Part shown: one piece after another, positions 6,771 through 17,797 of the stretch
Numbering within the stretch: position 1 is the stretch's first letter
Layout: each line of letters begins with the position of its first letter
From: Georgenia sp. TF02-10
GTDB lineage: Bacteria > Actinomycetota > Actinomycetes > Actinomycetales > Actinomycetaceae
Length of the DNA: 64,000 nt
Direction of reading: 5' to 3'
Assembly: GCF_022759505.1 (NCBI RefSeq)
Contig: NZ_CP094289.1
Span: 2,976,001 to 3,040,000, forward strand
Notes under the pieces: generated by a model
Databases searched by the model: none
What the model was told of the DNA's origin: nothing
What the model saw: the letters and a program-made list of their open reading frames with translations, nothing else
Program-made: the position numbers and the translations under genes

Positions 6771-9362
6771 TCAGTGCTCCCCGCCGGCCGCGACCAGCCC
6801 CAGCTCGGTGTACTCCGCCAGCCCGGGGTGCTGCGGCACCACCCGGACGGTGTAGCCGAACGGCCCGGCCAGGTCCATGGTGTAGGAGCCGGTGAAGGCG
6901 TACCGGCCCCCCTCGAGCGTCTGGGCCAGGGACAGCGGGCGGACCTGGAAGTCGGTGAGCTCGTCGCGGTCGTCCGCCCGGCCGGCGACCAGCTGGACCT
7001 CCACGTCCTCCGGGCCGAGCTCGCCGAGGGAGACGTAGACGGCCACCTCGATCCGGTCGCCGACGTTGACGACGTCGGCCACCCCCTGCGCCTCGACGTG
7101 GTCCACCCGCACGCCCGGCCAGGCCTGCCGCACCCGGGCCTTCCAGCCGGCCAGCTCCCGGGCGCCGTCGTGGCCGCCGCCGTCCAGCATCCGCACCCCG
7201 CGGGCGACCGGGGTGTACAGCCGGCCGACGTACTCCCGGACCATCCGGGTGGCCTGCACCTTGGGGCCGAGGGTGGCCAGGGTGTGCCGCACCATCTCCA
7301 TCCAGCGCTGCGGGACGCCGTCGGCGTCACGGTCGTAGAACCGCGGGGCCACGACCTCCTCGATGAGGTCGTACAGGGCGGCGGCCTCGAGCCGGTCCCG
7401 CTCGGCCTGGTCGGTCACGCCGTCGGCGGTCGGGATCGCCCAGCCGTTGCGCCCGTCGTACCACTCGTCCCACCAGCCGTCCCGGATGGAGAGGTTGAGG
7501 GCACCGTTGAGCGCGCCCTTCATCCCCGAGGTGCCGGAGGCCTCCAGCGGCCGCAGCGGGTTGTTCAGCCAGACGTCGCAGCCCGGCATGAGGGTCTGCG
7601 CCATCGCGATGTCGTAGTTGGGCAGGAAGACGATCCGCTCGCGCACCGCCGGGTTGTCGGCGAACTGCACGAGCCGCTGGATCAGGCCGACGCCGAGCTC
7701 GTCGTCGGGGTGGGACTTGCCGGCGACGACGATCTGGACCGGGCGCTCGGGGTCGGTGAGCAGCCGGGTGAGCCGGTCGGGGTCGGAGAGCATCAGGGTC
7801 AGCCGCTTGTAGGTCGGCACCCGCCGGGCGAAGCCGATCGTCAGCACGTCCGGGTCCAGGACGTGCTCGGTCCAGCCGAGCTCGGCCGGGGAGGCGCCGC
7901 GGTCCAGCCAGGACTGGCGCACCCGGGCCCGCGCGGACCGGACCAGGTTGCCGCGCAGCGCGCGCCGCACGGCCCACAGCTCACCGTCCGGCACCCCGCC
8001 CTGCTCGGCCGGCAGCAGCCAGCCCTCGCCGGTGGCGCGCTGCTCCTCGGTGAGGCGGGCGGCGGCCACCGCGGCGAAGGCCGGGTCGGTCCAGGTGTCC
8101 CCGTGCACCCCGTTGGTCACCGAGGTGATCGGCACCTCGGAGGCGTCGAACCCGGGCCAGAGCGGGTGGAACATCTCCCGGGAGACCTGCCCGTGCAGCC
8201 GGGCGACGCCGTTGGCCCGCTTGGAGGTGCGCAGCCCGAGGACGGCCATGTTGAAGCAGCCCGGGTCCCCGCCGGGGTAGTCCTCGCTGCCGAGGGCGAG
8301 CACCTTCTCCAGCGGGACGCCGGGGAGCTCCGCCCCGCCGCCGAAGTACTGCGCGACGAGGTCCTTGCCGTACCGGCTGATGCCGGCCGGCACCGGGGTG
8401 TGGGTGGTGAAGACGGTGCCGGCCTTGACCGCCTCCAGCGCGGCGTCGAAGTCCAGGCCCTCGGCCGCGACGAGCTCGCGGATCCGCTCCACGGCGAGGA
8501 ACCCGGCATGGCCCTCGTTGCAGTGGTAGACCTCCGGCTCCGGGGCGCCGGTGAGCCGGCTGTACAGCCGCACGGCCTTGACCCCGCCCATGCCCAGCAG
8601 CAGCTCCTGCTGCAGCCGGTGCTCGGCGGAGCCGCCGTAGAGGCGGTCGGTCACCCGGCGCATGGCCTCGTCGTTGTCGCCGATGTTGGAGTCCAGCAGC
8701 AGCAGCGGCACCCGGCCGACCTGTGCCAGCCACACCTGGGCGTGCAGGGTGCTCCCGCCGGCCAGCGGCAGGTGCACCCGGGCGGGGGTGCCGTCGGGCT
8801 CCCGCAGCAGGGTCAGCGGCAGGTTGTTGGGGTCCAGCAGCGGGTAGGTCTCGTGCTGCCAGCCGTCCCGGGTCAGGGACTGCTTGAAGTAGCCGGCGTC
8901 GTAGAAGAGCCCGACGCCGACCAGCGGCACGCCGAGGTCGGAGGCGGACTTCAGGTGGTCCCCGGCCAGGATGCCCAGGCCGCCGGAGTACTGGGGCAGC
9001 ACGGCGGTGATGCCGTACTCGGCGGAGAAGTAGGCGACGGCGGCTGGCTTGTCCGGGTCGTCCAGCTCGCGCTGGTACCAGCGCGGCTCGGTGAGGTAGC
9101 GCTGGAGGTCCTCCGCCAGCTCGCGCACCTGCGCCACCAGCGCGCGGTCCTCGCCGAGCTGGCGGAGCCGGCGCGGGGCGAGGGAGCCGAGGAGCGCGAC
9201 CGGGTCCTGGTCCACCGCCCGCCACAGCGCGGGGTCGAGGGAGGCGAAGAGGTCGCGGGTCGGGGCGTGCCAGGACCACCGCAGGTTCAGGGCGAGGGTG
9301 TCCAGCGGCGCCAGCGGCTCGGGCAGGACGGTGCGGACGGTGAATCGGCGGATGGCTCTCAC
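6771..9362 (-). CDS. glgP: Glycogen (alpha-glucan) phosphorylase
   Basis: The 863-residue enzyme is the actinobacterial-type glucan phosphorylase with the N-terminal DUF3417 module (begins RAIRRFTV; ALNLRWSWH). It releases glucose-1-phosphate from alpha-1,4-glucan ends using PLP. The PLP lysine is K615 in ASGTSGMKGALN, and a phosphate-site TYKRL segment is visible. The GTG at 9362 fits the family length and has TAGACT seven nt upstream. It is divergent from glgE, so degradation and GlgE-pathway synthesis share a 305-bp control region. Confidence 0.95.
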   Translation of the reverse strand: MRAIRRFTVRTVLPEPLAPLDTLALNLRWSWHAPTRDLFASLDPALWRAVDQDPVALLGSLAPRRLRQLGEDRALVAQVRELAEDLQRYLTEPRWYQRELDDPDKPAAVAYFSAEYGITAVLPQYSGGLGILAGDHLKSASDLGVPLVGVGLFYDAGYFKQSLTRDGWQHETYPLLDPNNLPLTLLREPDGTPARVHLPLAGGSTLHAQVWLAQVGRVPLLLLDSNIGDNDEAMRRVTDRLYGGSAEHRLQQELLLGMGGVKAVRLYSRLTGAPEPEVYHCNEGHAGFLAVERIRELVAAEGLDFDAALEAVKAGTVFTTHTPVPAGISRYGKDLVAQYFGGGAELPGVPLEKVLALGSEDYPGGDPGCFNMAVLGLRTSKRANGVARLHGQVSREMFHPLWPGFDASEVPITSVTNGVHGDTWTDPAFAAVAAARLTEEQRATGEGWLLPAEQGGVPDGELWAVRRALRGNLVRSARARVRQSWLDRGASPAELGWTEHVLDPDVLTIGFARRVPTYKRLTLMLSDPDRLTRLLTDPERPVQIVVAGKSHPDDELGVGLIQRLVQFADNPAVRERIVFLPNYDIAMAQTLMPGCDVWLNNPLRPLEASGTSGMKGALNGALNLSIRDGWWDEWYDGRNGWAIPTADGVTDQAERDRLEAAALYDLIEEVVAPRFYDRDADGVPQRWMEMVRHTLATLGPKVQATRMVREYVGRLYTPVARGVRMLDGGGHDGARELAGWKARVRQAWPGVRVDHVEAQGVADVVNVGDRIEVAVYVSLGELGPEDVEVQLVAGRADDRDELTDFQVRPLSLAQTLEGGRYAFTGSYTMDLAGPFGYTVRVVPQHPGLAEYTELGLVAAGGEH

Positions 9363-9369
9363 CCGGCCG

Positions 9370-9375
9370 AGTCTA
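9370..9375 (-). promoter_or_regulatory. -10 element of glgP
   Basis: On the minus strand TAGACT lies seven nt before the glgP GTG, a leaderless layout. Confidence 0.5.
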
Positions 9376-9460
9376 GGGTGCGGCTGAAAGTGTTGCCGCA
9401 AAGCTGCAGACGGGCCGGCGGCGGGTCCGCCGGGCGGGCGGCGCGGGCTGTTCCGGTCGG

Positions 9461-9536
9461 GCCGACGGCGGCCGGGCGGGCCGACGGCGGCCGGTCGGGC
9501 CGACGGCGGCCGGGCGGGCCGACGGCGGCCGGGCCG
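9461..9536. repeat. 19-bp tandem repeat, four units, in the glgP-glgE spacer
   Basis: Four contiguous units of GCCGACGGCGGCCGGKCGG start at 9461, 9480, 9499 and 9518, differing at one G/T position and at the last unit's end. Part of another unit precedes them at 9453-9460. Each unit holds the odd palindrome GCCGACGGC. The core is the same as the glgX terminator arm. Confidence 0.85.
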
Positions 9537-9595
9537 GACCCGCTCCGGGCGGTGCCGCCGTCGTGCCGCCGGCACGTCGGAGCCCCGCCGGGCCT

Positions 9596-9623
9596 GCGGC
9601 GTGGGCGGCGCCGCCCACGCCGC
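9596..9623. promoter_or_regulatory. 28-bp perfect palindrome upstream of glgE
   Basis: The half-site GCGGCGTGGGCGGC at 9596-9609 is followed at once by its exact reverse complement at 9610-9623, with no loop. It lies 33 bp before the glgE -10 hexamer. A dimeric regulator operator is one reading; a hairpin or cruciform is another. Confidence 0.6.
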
Positions 9624-9655
9624 GCGGCTGACAAGCCGGGCCCGCCCGTCCCCGC

Positions 9656-9661
9656 TAGGTT
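9656..9661 (+). promoter_or_regulatory. -10 element of the glgE operon
   Basis: TAGGTT lies six nt before the GTG of glgE. No Shine-Dalgarno is present, so a leaderless mRNA is likely. Confidence 0.55.
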
Positions 9662-9667
9662 CGGGGC

Positions 9668-11737
9668 GTGAGCACAGCCGAGTCGCAGAACGCCGCGCCG
9701 ACCGCCGTCGCCGGCCCCGACACCCCCCGGCCCGCCCCCTTCGCCCCGGTCGGCCGCATCCCGGTCGTCGAGGTCTCCCCCGTGCTCGAGGACGGGCGGT
9801 GGCCGGCCAAGGGCACCGTCGGGGAGGCGTTCCCGGTCCGGGCCACCGTCTTCCGCGAGGGCCACGACGCCGTCGCCGCGACCGCCGTGCTCGTCGCCCC
9901 CGACGGCACCGACCACTCCTGGGCGCCCATGGTGGACATCGCCCCGGGGCTGGACCGCTACGAGGCCTGGCTCGTCCCGGACGCGCCGGGCGACTGGGGC
10001 TTCCGGGTGGAGGGCTGGTCCGACCCGTACGGCACCTGGTCCCACGACGCGACGGTCAAGGTCGACGCCGGGGTGGACGTGGACCTCATGCTCACCGAGG
10101 GCGCCCTCCTCCTCGAGCGCGCCGCGGCCCGGGACCTGCCCTTCGACGCCGCCCAGGTGCTGCGGGACGCCGTCGCCGCACTGCGCGACGCCGACCGCCC
10201 CGCGCCGGCCCGCATCGCGGCCGCCACCGGCCCGGAGGTCCGCGCGGTGCTCGCCGCCCACCCGCTGCGGGACATGGTCTCCCCGGCCGCGACCTACCCG
10301 CTGGTGGTGCACCGCGAGCGGGCGCTCGTCGGGTCGTGGTACGAGATGTTCCCCCGCTCCGCCGGCGCCCGCCGCGGCGCCGACGGCGGGTGGGTCTCCG
10401 GGACGCTGAGCACGGCCGCGGCGGACCTGGACCGGATCGCCGGGATGGGCTTCGACGTCGTCTACCTCACCCCGGTGCACCCGATCGGCACCACCAACCG
10501 CAAGGGCCGCAACAACGCGCTGACCGCGCAGCCGGGCGACCCCGGCTCGCCCTACGGCATCGGCTCCGCCGAGGGCGGCCACGACGCGATCCACCCCGAC
10601 CTGGGCACCTTCGCGGACTTCGACCACTTCGTCGCCCGGGCCCGGGAGCTGGGGATGGAGGTCGCCCTGGACGTCGCGCTGCAGGCCTCCCCCGACCACC
10701 CCTGGGTCACCGAGCACCCGGAGTGGTTCACCACCCGCGCCGACGGCACCATCGCCTACGCGGAGAACCCGCCGAAGAAGTACCAGGACATCTACCCGCT
10801 GAACTTCGACAACGACCCGGAGGGCATCTACGCCGCGGTGCGGGACGTCCTCGAGCTGTGGGTGGCGCACGGGGTCACCGCGTTCCGGGTGGACAACCCG
10901 CACACCAAGCCGCTGCCGTTCTGGCAGCGGCTGCTGGCGGAGTTCCACGAGCGCCACCCCGAGGTGATCTTCCTCGCCGAGGCCTTCACCCGGCCGGCGA
11001 TGATGCGCACCCTCGGCGCCATCGGCTTCCACCAGTCCTACACCTACTTCGCCTGGCGCACCGAGAAGCACGAGATCGGGGACTACCTGCGCGAGCTCGC
11101 CTACGAGACCGACGCGCGGCTGCGGCCCAGCTTCTGGCCCACCACCCACGACATCCTCACCCCGTACATGCAGCAGGGCGGGGCCGCCGCCTTCGCCATC
11201 CGGGCCGTGCTGGCCGCGACGGCGTCGCCGACCTGGGGCATCTACTCCGGCTACGAGCTGGTCGAGCACGTCGCCCGGCCGGGCGCCGAGGAGCAGGTGG
11301 ACAACGAGAAGTACGAGTACAAGGAGCGCGACTTCGGCCGGGCCGGCGCCGTCGGCATCACCAGCCTGCTCACCGCCCTGAACGCGGTGCGCCGGGCGCA
11401 CCCGGCGCTGCAGCGGCTGCGCAACGTCACCGTCCACCCCACCAGCGACGACGCCACCCTGTGCTTCTCCAAGCGGGTGCCCGCCGAGCACTCCCCCACC
11501 GGGGCGGCGGACACGGTCGTCGTCGTGATCAACCTCGACCCCTACACCACCCGGGACTCCATGGTGTACCTCGACCTGCCCGCCCTGGGCGTCGCGCCCG
11601 TCCCCGACCCGGCCACCCCCGTGATGGCGGTGACGGACGAGCTGAGCGGGGAGACCTACCACTGGGGGGCGCACGCCTTCGTCCGGCTCGACCCGCACGG
11701 CCGCTGCGCGCACGTGCTCGACGTGAGGGCCCTGTGA
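9668..11737 (+). CDS. glgE: Alpha-1,4-glucan:maltose-1-phosphate maltosyltransferase
   Basis: This 689-residue GH13_3 enzyme extends alpha-1,4-glucan with maltosyl units from maltose-1-phosphate. The immunoglobulin-like N-terminal domain contains [19 protein letters not shown]. Catalytic residues visible are nucleophile D409 ([10 protein letters not shown]), acid/base E438 (FLAEAFTRP) and D495 (TTHDILTPY). It is the first gene of an operon with treS and mak-glgB; its TGA overlaps the treS GTG by four bases (GTGA), indicating coupled translation. Confidence 0.96.
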   Translation: MSTAESQNAAPTAVAGPDTPRPAPFAPVGRIPVVEVSPVLEDGRWPAKGTVGEAFPVRATVFREGHDAVAATAVLVAPDGTDHSWAPMVDIAPGLDRYEAWLVPDAPGDWGFRVEGWSDPYGTWSHDATVKVDAGVDVDLMLTEGALLLERAAARDLPFDAAQVLRDAVAALRDADRPAPARIAAATGPEVRAVLAAHPLRDMVSPAATYPLVVHRERALVGSWYEMFPRSAGARRGADGGWVSGTLSTAAADLDRIAGMGFDVVYLTPVHPIGTTNRKGRNNALTAQPGDPGSPYGIGSAEGGHDAIHPDLGTFADFDHFVARARELGMEVALDVALQASPDHPWVTEHPEWFTTRADGTIAYAENPPKKYQDIYPLNFDNDPEGIYAAVRDVLELWVAHGVTAFRVDNPHTKPLPFWQRLLAEFHERHPEVIFLAEAFTRPAMMRTLGAIGFHQSYTYFAWRTEKHEIGDYLRELAYETDARLRPSFWPTTHDILTPYMQQGGAAAFAIRAVLAATASPTWGIYSGYELVEHVARPGAEEQVDNEKYEYKERDFGRAGAVGITSLLTALNAVRRAHPALQRLRNVTVHPTSDDATLCFSKRVPAEHSPTGAADTVVVVINLDPYTTRDSMVYLDLPALGVAPVPDPATPVMAVTDELSGETYHWGAHAFVRLDPHGRCAHVLDVRAL

Positions 11738-13896
11738 CCGCCGCGCCCGTCCCGGCCGCGGCGCTGCCCGCGCCGGTGGAGCCCACCGCCCAGCTCGACG
11801 CCGACGAGCGCCCCGGGCTGACCGAGGACCCCCAGTGGTACCGCACCGCCGTCTTCTACGAGGTGCTGCTGCGGGCCTTCGCCGACTCCGGGGACTCCGG
11901 CACCGGGAACCTGCGCGGCCTCATCGAGCGGCTGGACTACCTGCAGTGGCTCGGGGTGGACTGCCTGTGGCTGCCGCCGTTCTACCCCTCCCCGCTGCGC
12001 GACGGCGGCTACGACGTCTCCGACTACATCTCCGTCGCGCCGGAGTACGGCACGATGGAGGACTTCCACGAGCTGATGCGGGAGGCCCACGCCCGCGGCA
12101 TGCGGATCGTCATCGACCTGGTGATGAACCACACCAGCGACCAGCACCCGTGGTTCCAGTCCTCCCGGTCCAACCCGGACGGCCCGTACGGGGACTTCTA
12201 CGTCTGGACCGACGACGCCACCCGCTACCAGGACGCCCGGGTCATCTTCGTCGACACCGAGACCTCCAACTGGACGTTCGACCCGGTCCGCCGGCAGTAC
12301 TTCTGGCACCGCTTCTTCTCCCACCAGCCGGACCTGAACTTCGAGAACCCGGCGGTGCGCGAGGCGATGTTCGACGTCGTCCGGTTCTGGTGCCGGGTCG
12401 GGGTGGACGGCTTCCGGCTCGACGCCGTGCCGTACCTGTTCGAGGCCGAGGGCACGAGCTGCGAGAACCTGCCCCGCACCCACGAGTTCCTCGCCGACCT
12501 CCGGGCGATGGTGGACGCGGAGTTCCCCGGCAAGGTGCTCATCGCCGAGGCGAACCAGTGGCCCGAGGACGTGGTGGAGTACTACGGCACCGAGGAGCGC
12601 CCCGAGTGCCACATGTGCTTCCACTTCCCGGTCATGCCGCGGATCTACTACGCCCTGCGCGAGCAGCGGGCCCGGGCGGTGCGGGACATCCTGGCCGACA
12701 CCCCGGCCATCCCGGCCGGGGCGCAGTGGGGCACGTTCCTGCGCAACCACGACGAGCTCACCCTGGAGATGGTCTCCACCGAGGAGCGCGCCGCCATGTA
12801 CGGCTGGTACGCCGAGGACCCCCGGATGCGGGCCAATGTGGGGATCCGGCGCCGCCTCGCCCCGCTGCTGGGCAACTCCCGCGCCGAGCTGGAGCTCGCG
12901 CACGCCCTGCTGCTGTCCCTGCCGGGCTCGCCCTGCCTGTACTACGGCGACGAGATCGGCATGGGGGACAACATCTGGCTGCCCGACCGGGACGCGGTGC
13001 GCACCCCGATGCAGTGGACCCCCGACCGCAACGCCGGGTTCTCCACCGCCGACCCGGGCAAGCTCTACCTGCCGGTGGTGCAGTCCCTGATCAACCACTA
13101 CGCCGCGGTCAACGTCGAGGCGCAGATCGCCCAGAAGACCTCCCTGCTGCACTGGGTGCGGGGGATCCTGGAGGTCCGGCGCCAGCACCCGGTCTTCGGC
13201 GACGGCGACTTCGTCCCGCTGCCGGTGGACAACGACGCCGTGCTCGCCTTCACCCGCAGCAACGCCCGGGAGACGGTGCTGTGCGTGACGAACATGGCCA
13301 ACACCGCCCGCTCGGCGACGGTCCAGCTGCCCGACCACGCCGGGTACCACCTGACCGACGTCTTCGGCGGCGCCCGGTTCCCGGCGGTGCGCGCGGACGG
13401 CACGCTCGTCCTCACCCTGGGCTCCCGGGACTTCTTCTGGCTGGTGGTCACCCGGCCCGAGGACACCGACGCCGCCCCGCTGCTGGGCCTGCCCGCGCAC
13501 GTGCCCCCCGCCCCGGCGGAGGAGGACGGGGCCGCGGGGCCCGACGACGCCGCCGGGCCGGGCGAGCCACGGCAGCGGCCGGAGAGCTACGCGGTGCCGA
13601 CGGCGGGCACCGGGCCGCGGGCGCCGACCCTCCCGGGCACCCCGGCCCGGGGCATCCCGCTCAGCACGCCGCCCCGGGGCGTCCCGCTCGGCACCCCGCC
13701 GCGGGGTGTCCCGGTAGGCACCCCGGCCGCCGGCCTCCCCCTGGGCGACGGCGCCGGCGCGGGCGGTGCGGGCACCCCGCCGGCCGAGGTGGTCGACGGC
13801 GGCCGCGGCGACGACGGCCGCGGCGACGACGGCGGCCCCGCCTCCGCCCGGCCCGGCACCGCCCCCACCGCCGAGACACCGGAGTCGACCCCGTGA
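11734..13896 (+). CDS. treS: Trehalose synthase (maltose alpha-D-glucosyltransferase) with a Pro-rich tail
   Basis: TreS interconverts trehalose and maltose and feeds Mak and GlgE. The GH13_16 barrel shows D230 (GFRLDAVPY), E272 (LIAEANQW) and D340 (RNHDELT). The catalytic protein ends near residue 585, usual for TreS; about 135 further residues form a Pro/Gly/Asp-rich tail with three to four 9-residue repeats of the type RGVPLGTPP at about residues 639-671. TreS-Mak fusions are known in other bacteria, but here the frame closes with a GTGA overlap onto mak. The tail's role is unknown. Confidence 0.94.
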   Translation: MTAAPVPAAALPAPVEPTAQLDADERPGLTEDPQWYRTAVFYEVLLRAFADSGDSGTGNLRGLIERLDYLQWLGVDCLWLPPFYPSPLRDGGYDVSDYISVAPEYGTMEDFHELMREAHARGMRIVIDLVMNHTSDQHPWFQSSRSNPDGPYGDFYVWTDDATRYQDARVIFVDTETSNWTFDPVRRQYFWHRFFSHQPDLNFENPAVREAMFDVVRFWCRVGVDGFRLDAVPYLFEAEGTSCENLPRTHEFLADLRAMVDAEFPGKVLIAEANQWPEDVVEYYGTEERPECHMCFHFPVMPRIYYALREQRARAVRDILADTPAIPAGAQWGTFLRNHDELTLEMVSTEERAAMYGWYAEDPRMRANVGIRRRLAPLLGNSRAELELAHALLLSLPGSPCLYYGDEIGMGDNIWLPDRDAVRTPMQWTPDRNAGFSTADPGKLYLPVVQSLINHYAAVNVEAQIAQKTSLLHWVRGILEVRRQHPVFGDGDFVPLPVDNDAVLAFTRSNARETVLCVTNMANTARSATVQLPDHAGYHLTDVFGGARFPAVRADGTLVLTLGSRDFFWLVVTRPEDTDAAPLLGLPAHVPPAPAEEDGAAGPDDAAGPGEPRQRPESYAVPTAGTGPRAPTLPGTPARGIPLSTPPRGVPLGTPPRGVPVGTPAAGLPLGDGAGAGGAGTPPAEVVDGGRGDDGRGDDGGPASARPGTAPTAETPESTP

Positions 13897-16800
13897 CCCA
13901 CCAGCACCTCCTCGCCGACCTCCTGCCCGCCTGGCTGCCCCGGCAGCGCTGGTACACCGGCAAGGGCACCACGCCCCGGCTGGCCCGGGTCGGCGAGCTC
14001 GCCCTGCCGGCGGCCGACCGCGCGGGGGCCACCGGCACCGAGGCCGCCGTCTGGCTGCTGCGGGACGACGGCGGCGCCGCACCGGTGCACTACCAGGTGC
14101 CGCTGACGTTCCGCCCCGAGCCCGCGCCGGACCTCGCCCACGCCCTCGTCGGGGTGACCGGCGCGGGGCGGCAGCGCCGGTGGGTGTACGACGGGTGCCA
14201 CGACGAGGTCGGCGCCGCCGCGCTGCTCACCGCCATCACCGGCGAGCAGGACCTGCTCGGGGAGCCGGCCGGCGTCGCCGCCCGGGGCCACCGGGCCGCC
14301 GGCGCGGCGCGCGCGGCGGTGCGCGAGGCGCGGGTGCTGCGCGGGGAGCAGTCCAACACCTCGGTCATCCTCGACACCGAGCCGGGGCCGGCGGTGATCC
14401 TCAAGGTCTTCCGGGTCCTCCACCCGGGCCGGAACCCGGACGTGGAGGTCCAGCAGGCGCTGGCCGCGGCGGGGTCCACCCGGGTGCCGCGGCCGGTCGG
14501 GGACCTCCTGGGCCGGTGGCCCGCCGTCGCCGTCGCCGGCGCGCCCGAGGGCGACGGCGAGGACCGCGGCAGCCCCGAGGGGCACCCCGTGGAGGGGCGC
14601 CCGGCCGAGGGTCGCCTCGCCGAAGGGCACCTCGCCGAGGGGCACCTCGCCGTCGCCCAGGAGTTCCTGCCCGGCGTCGCCGACGCCTGGCGGGTGGCGC
14701 TGACCGCGCTGGAGCAGGGCCAGGACTTCACCGACCGGGCCCGGGCGCTGGGCGCCGCCACCGCCGAGGTGCACGCCACCCTGGCCCGGGTCCTGCCCAC
14801 CCGGGCGGCGGGCGCGGCGGAGCGGGCCGGCGCCCTGGCCACCTGGTCGGGCCGCTTCGCCGAGGCCGTCCGGTACGCCCCCGCCCTGGCCGCCCGGGAG
14901 GCCGAGGTGGACGCGGTGCTGCGGGCCGGCGCGCAGGCCCGGTGGCCGGCGCTCCAGCGCATCCACGGCGACTACCACCTGGGCCAGGTCCTCGACGTCC
15001 CCGGCCGGGGCTGGGTGGTGCTGGACTTCGAGGGCGAGCCGCTGCGGCCCCTGGCCGAGCGCACCGCCCCGGACCTGCCCGAGCGGGACGTCGCCGGCAT
15101 GCTCCGCTCCTTCGACTACGCCGCCGCGTCCGTCCCGGGCGCGGACCCCGCGTGGGCGCCGGCGGCGCGCTCGGCCTTCCTGGACGGGTACGCGGCGGAG
15201 GCCGGCACGGACCCGCGCGCGGTGCCGGAGCTGCTGCGGGCGCTGGAGCTGGACAAGGCGCTGTACGAGACGGTGTACGAGGCGCGCAACCGCCCGGACT
15301 GGCTGCCGCTGCCGCTGGCCGCGGTCGACCGGCTGCTGGCCAGCCCGCTGGAGCCGCGCGAGCGGGGAGTGGATGGAAGAGTGGAGCGCATGAAGCACAC
15401 CAGCCCCGAGCGGACCGGCGGGCCGGGACCGGACGCACCGCGCACGCCGGCAGCCCCGGCCGACCCGACCGCCCCGCCGAACCCCCCGGCCGACGGCGAC
15501 CCGACCGCCACGCCGGCACCGCCGGCCGGCGGCGGCCCCGCCACCACCCCGGCCCCGGCCGCCGGCGCCCAGGCGCGGGCGACGCCGGCGCCGGTCGACC
15601 CCGACACCCTGCACGCCGTCGCCTACGGCACCTACCACGACCCGCACACGGTCCTCGGCGCCCACCCGGGCCCCGACGGGGTCACCGTCCGCACCGTGCG
15701 GCACCTGGCGGACGCCGTCGCCGTCGTCACCGCCGACGGCACCTACCCGGCCACCCACGAGCACGACGGCGTGTGGGTGGCGGTGCTGCCCGGCAGCGAG
15801 CCGGTCGACTACCGGGTGCGGGTGACCTACGGCGCGACCACCACCACGGTGGACGACCCCTACCGGTTCCTGCCCACGCTGGGCGACCTCGACCAGCACC
15901 TCATCGGCGAGGGCCGGCACGAGGAGCTGTGGCGGGTCCTCGGCGCCCACGTGCGCCGGTTCCCCGGCGAGCTGGGCGAGGTCACCGGGGTGGCGTTCGC
16001 GGTCTGGGCGCCGAACGCCCGGGCGGTGCGCGTCGTCGGGGACTTCAACGCCTGGAACGGCACGGGCAGCGCCATGCGCTCGCTCGGCTCCTCCGGGGTG
16101 TGGGAGCTGTTCGTGCCGGGCATCGGCGCCGGCGAGCGGTACAAGTTCGAGATCGGCTACAGGGACGGGTCCTGGCACCAGAAGGCCGACCCGATGGCCC
16201 GGGCCACCGAGGTGCCGCCGGCCACCGCGTCGGTGGTCGCCGAGTCCACCCACACCTGGGCGGACGAGGCGTGGCTGGCGGCCCGGGCCGAGCGGGACCC
16301 GCACACCGGGCCGATGAGCGTCTACGAGGTCCACCTCGCCTCGTGGCGGCCGGGGCTGAGCTACCGCGAGCTCGCCGAGCAGCTCGTCGCCTACGTCCGC
16401 GACCTCGGCTTCACCCACGTCGAGCTCATGCCGGTGGCCGAGCACCCCTTCGGCGGGTCCTGGGGCTACCAGGTCACCTCCTACTACGCCCCCACCGCCC
16501 GGCTGGGCACCCCGGACGACTTCCGCTACCTGGTCGACCGCCTGCACCAGGCCGGCATCGGCGTGATCGTCGACTGGGTGCCCGCGCACTTCCCCAAGGA
16601 CGCCTGGGCGCTGGCCCGGTTCGACGGCACCCCCCTGTACGAGGACCCCGACCCGCTCCGCGGGGACCACCCGGACTGGGGCACCCACGTGTTCAACTTC
16701 GGCCGCCGCGAGGTGCGCAACTTCCTCGTCGCCAACGCCGTGTACTGGCTCGAGGAGTTCCACGTCGACGGGCTGCGGGTGGACGCCGTCGCCTCCATGC

Positions 16801-17750
16801 TCTACCTGGACTACTCCCGCCAGCCCGGCCAGTGGCGGCCCAACGCCCGCGGCGGGCGGGAGAACCTGGAGGCGATCAGCTTCCTGCAGGAGGCCAACGC
16901 CACCGCCTACCGCAAGGTCCCCGGCATCGTGATGATCGCCGAGGAGTCCACCGCCTGGCCGGGCGTGACGGCCCCCACCTCCGCCGGCGGCCTGGGCTTC
17001 GGGCTGAAGTGGAACATGGGCTGGATGAACGACACCCTGCGCTACCTGGCCGAGGAGCCGATCAACCGCCGCTACCACCACGGCGAGCTCACCTTCTCCC
17101 TCGTCTACGCCTTCTCCGAGCAGTTCGTCCTGCCGCTCAGCCACGACGAGGTCGTGCACGGCAAGGGGTCCCTGCTGGCGAAGATGCCCGGGGACTACTG
17201 GCAGCAGCTCGCCGGCGTGCGCGCGCTGCTGGCCTACCAGTGGTCCCACCCCGGCAAGCAGCTGCTGTTCATGGGCCAGGAGTTCGCCCAGGGCGGGGAG
17301 TGGGACGAGTCCCGCGGCCTGGACTGGTGGCACACCGACGTCCCCGAGCACCAGGGCGTCACCGCCCTGGTGAAGGACCTCAACCGGGTCTACCGGGAGC
17401 GGCCGGCGCTGTGGTCGGAGGACTTCAGCCACCGCGGGTTCGAGTGGATCGAGTCCACCGACGGCGACCACAACGTCATCTCCTACCTGCGCCGCAGCCG
17501 CGACGGCGAGGACGTCGTGGTGTGCGTGGTCAACTTCGCCGGCACCCCGCACGAGGGTTACCGGGTGGGCCTGCCGGCGGGCGGGGAGTGGCTGGAGATC
17601 CTCAACACCGACGCCACCGAGTACGGCGGGTCCGGGGTGGGCAACCTCGGCTCGGTCACCGCCGAGCCGGTGGCCTGGAACGGCCGCGACCACTCGGTCA
17701 GCCTGCGGGTCCCGCCGCTGGGCGCGGTCTTCCTGGTGCCGGCGCGCTGA
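13893..17750 (+). CDS. mak-glgB: Maltokinase fused in frame to glycogen branching enzyme
   Basis: One frame of 1285 codons without a stop encodes two enzymes. Residues 1 to about 490 are maltokinase (Mak/Pep2), which phosphorylates maltose at C1; HGDYHLGQ (H358-D360) and DFEGEP (D378) are the kinase catalytic and metal motifs. A linker rich in Pro/Ala/Gly spans about 490-570. The rest is GlgB, with a branching-enzyme N-domain, a CBM48 ([10 protein letters not shown]) and a GH13 barrel with D964, E1017 and D1085. An ATG at 15390 with GGAAGAG eight nt upstream could start GlgB separately (786 residues), so fusion polypeptide, internal initiation or both are possible. It is the last gene of the glgE operon. 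Confidence 0.9.
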   Translation: MTHQHLLADLLPAWLPRQRWYTGKGTTPRLARVGELALPAADRAGATGTEAAVWLLRDDGGAAPVHYQVPLTFRPEPAPDLAHALVGVTGAGRQRRWVYDGCHDEVGAAALLTAITGEQDLLGEPAGVAARGHRAAGAARAAVREARVLRGEQSNTSVILDTEPGPAVILKVFRVLHPGRNPDVEVQQALAAAGSTRVPRPVGDLLGRWPAVAVAGAPEGDGEDRGSPEGHPVEGRPAEGRLAEGHLAEGHLAVAQEFLPGVADAWRVALTALEQGQDFTDRARALGAATAEVHATLARVLPTRAAGAAERAGALATWSGRFAEAVRYAPALAAREAEVDAVLRAGAQARWPALQRIHGDYHLGQVLDVPGRGWVVLDFEGEPLRPLAERTAPDLPERDVAGMLRSFDYAAASVPGADPAWAPAARSAFLDGYAAEAGTDPRAVPELLRALELDKALYETVYEARNRPDWLPLPLAAVDRLLASPLEPRERGVDGRVERMKHTSPERTGGPGPDAPRTPAAPADPTAPPNPPADGDPTATPAPPAGGGPATTPAPAAGAQARATPAPVDPDTLHAVAYGTYHDPHTVLGAHPGPDGVTVRTVRHLADAVAVVTADGTYPATHEHDGVWVAVLPGSEPVDYRVRVTYGATTTTVDDPYRFLPTLGDLDQHLIGEGRHEELWRVLGAHVRRFPGELGEVTGVAFAVWAPNARAVRVVGDFNAWNGTGSAMRSLGSSGVWELFVPGIGAGERYKFEIGYRDGSWHQKADPMARATEVPPATASVVAESTHTWADEAWLAARAERDPHTGPMSVYEVHLASWRPGLSYRELAEQLVAYVRDLGFTHVELMPVAEHPFGGSWGYQVTSYYAPTARLGTPDDFRYLVDRLHQAGIGVIVDWVPAHFPKDAWALARFDGTPLYEDPDPLRGDHPDWGTHVFNFGRREVRNFLVANAVYWLEEFHVDGLRVDAVASMLYLDYSRQPGQWRPNARGGRENLEAISFLQEANATAYRKVPGIVMIAEESTAWPGVTAPTSAGGLGFGLKWNMGWMNDTLRYLAEEPINRRYHHGELTFSLVYAFSEQFVLPLSHDEVVHGKGSLLAKMPGDYWQQLAGVRALLAYQWSHPGKQLLFMGQEFAQGGEWDESRGLDWWHTDVPEHQGVTALVKDLNRVYRERPALWSEDFSHRGFEWIESTDGDHNVISYLRRSRDGEDVVVCVVNFAGTPHEGYRVGLPAGGEWLEILNTDATEYGGSGVGNLGSVTAEPVAWNGRDHSVSLRVPPLGAVFLVPAR
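14577..14651 (+). repeat. 15-bp minisatellite inside mak, five units
   Basis: Five in-frame 15-bp units encode [20 protein letters not shown] and EGHLA. They insert a flexible segment in the kinase N-lobe region just before VAQEFLPG. The in-frame unit length allows copy change without breaking the gene. Confidence 0.85.
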
Positions 17751-17797
17751 GCCGGCCGACGGCGGCCGGCCGGGCGGGGGGCCGGCCTCCGTGGCCC

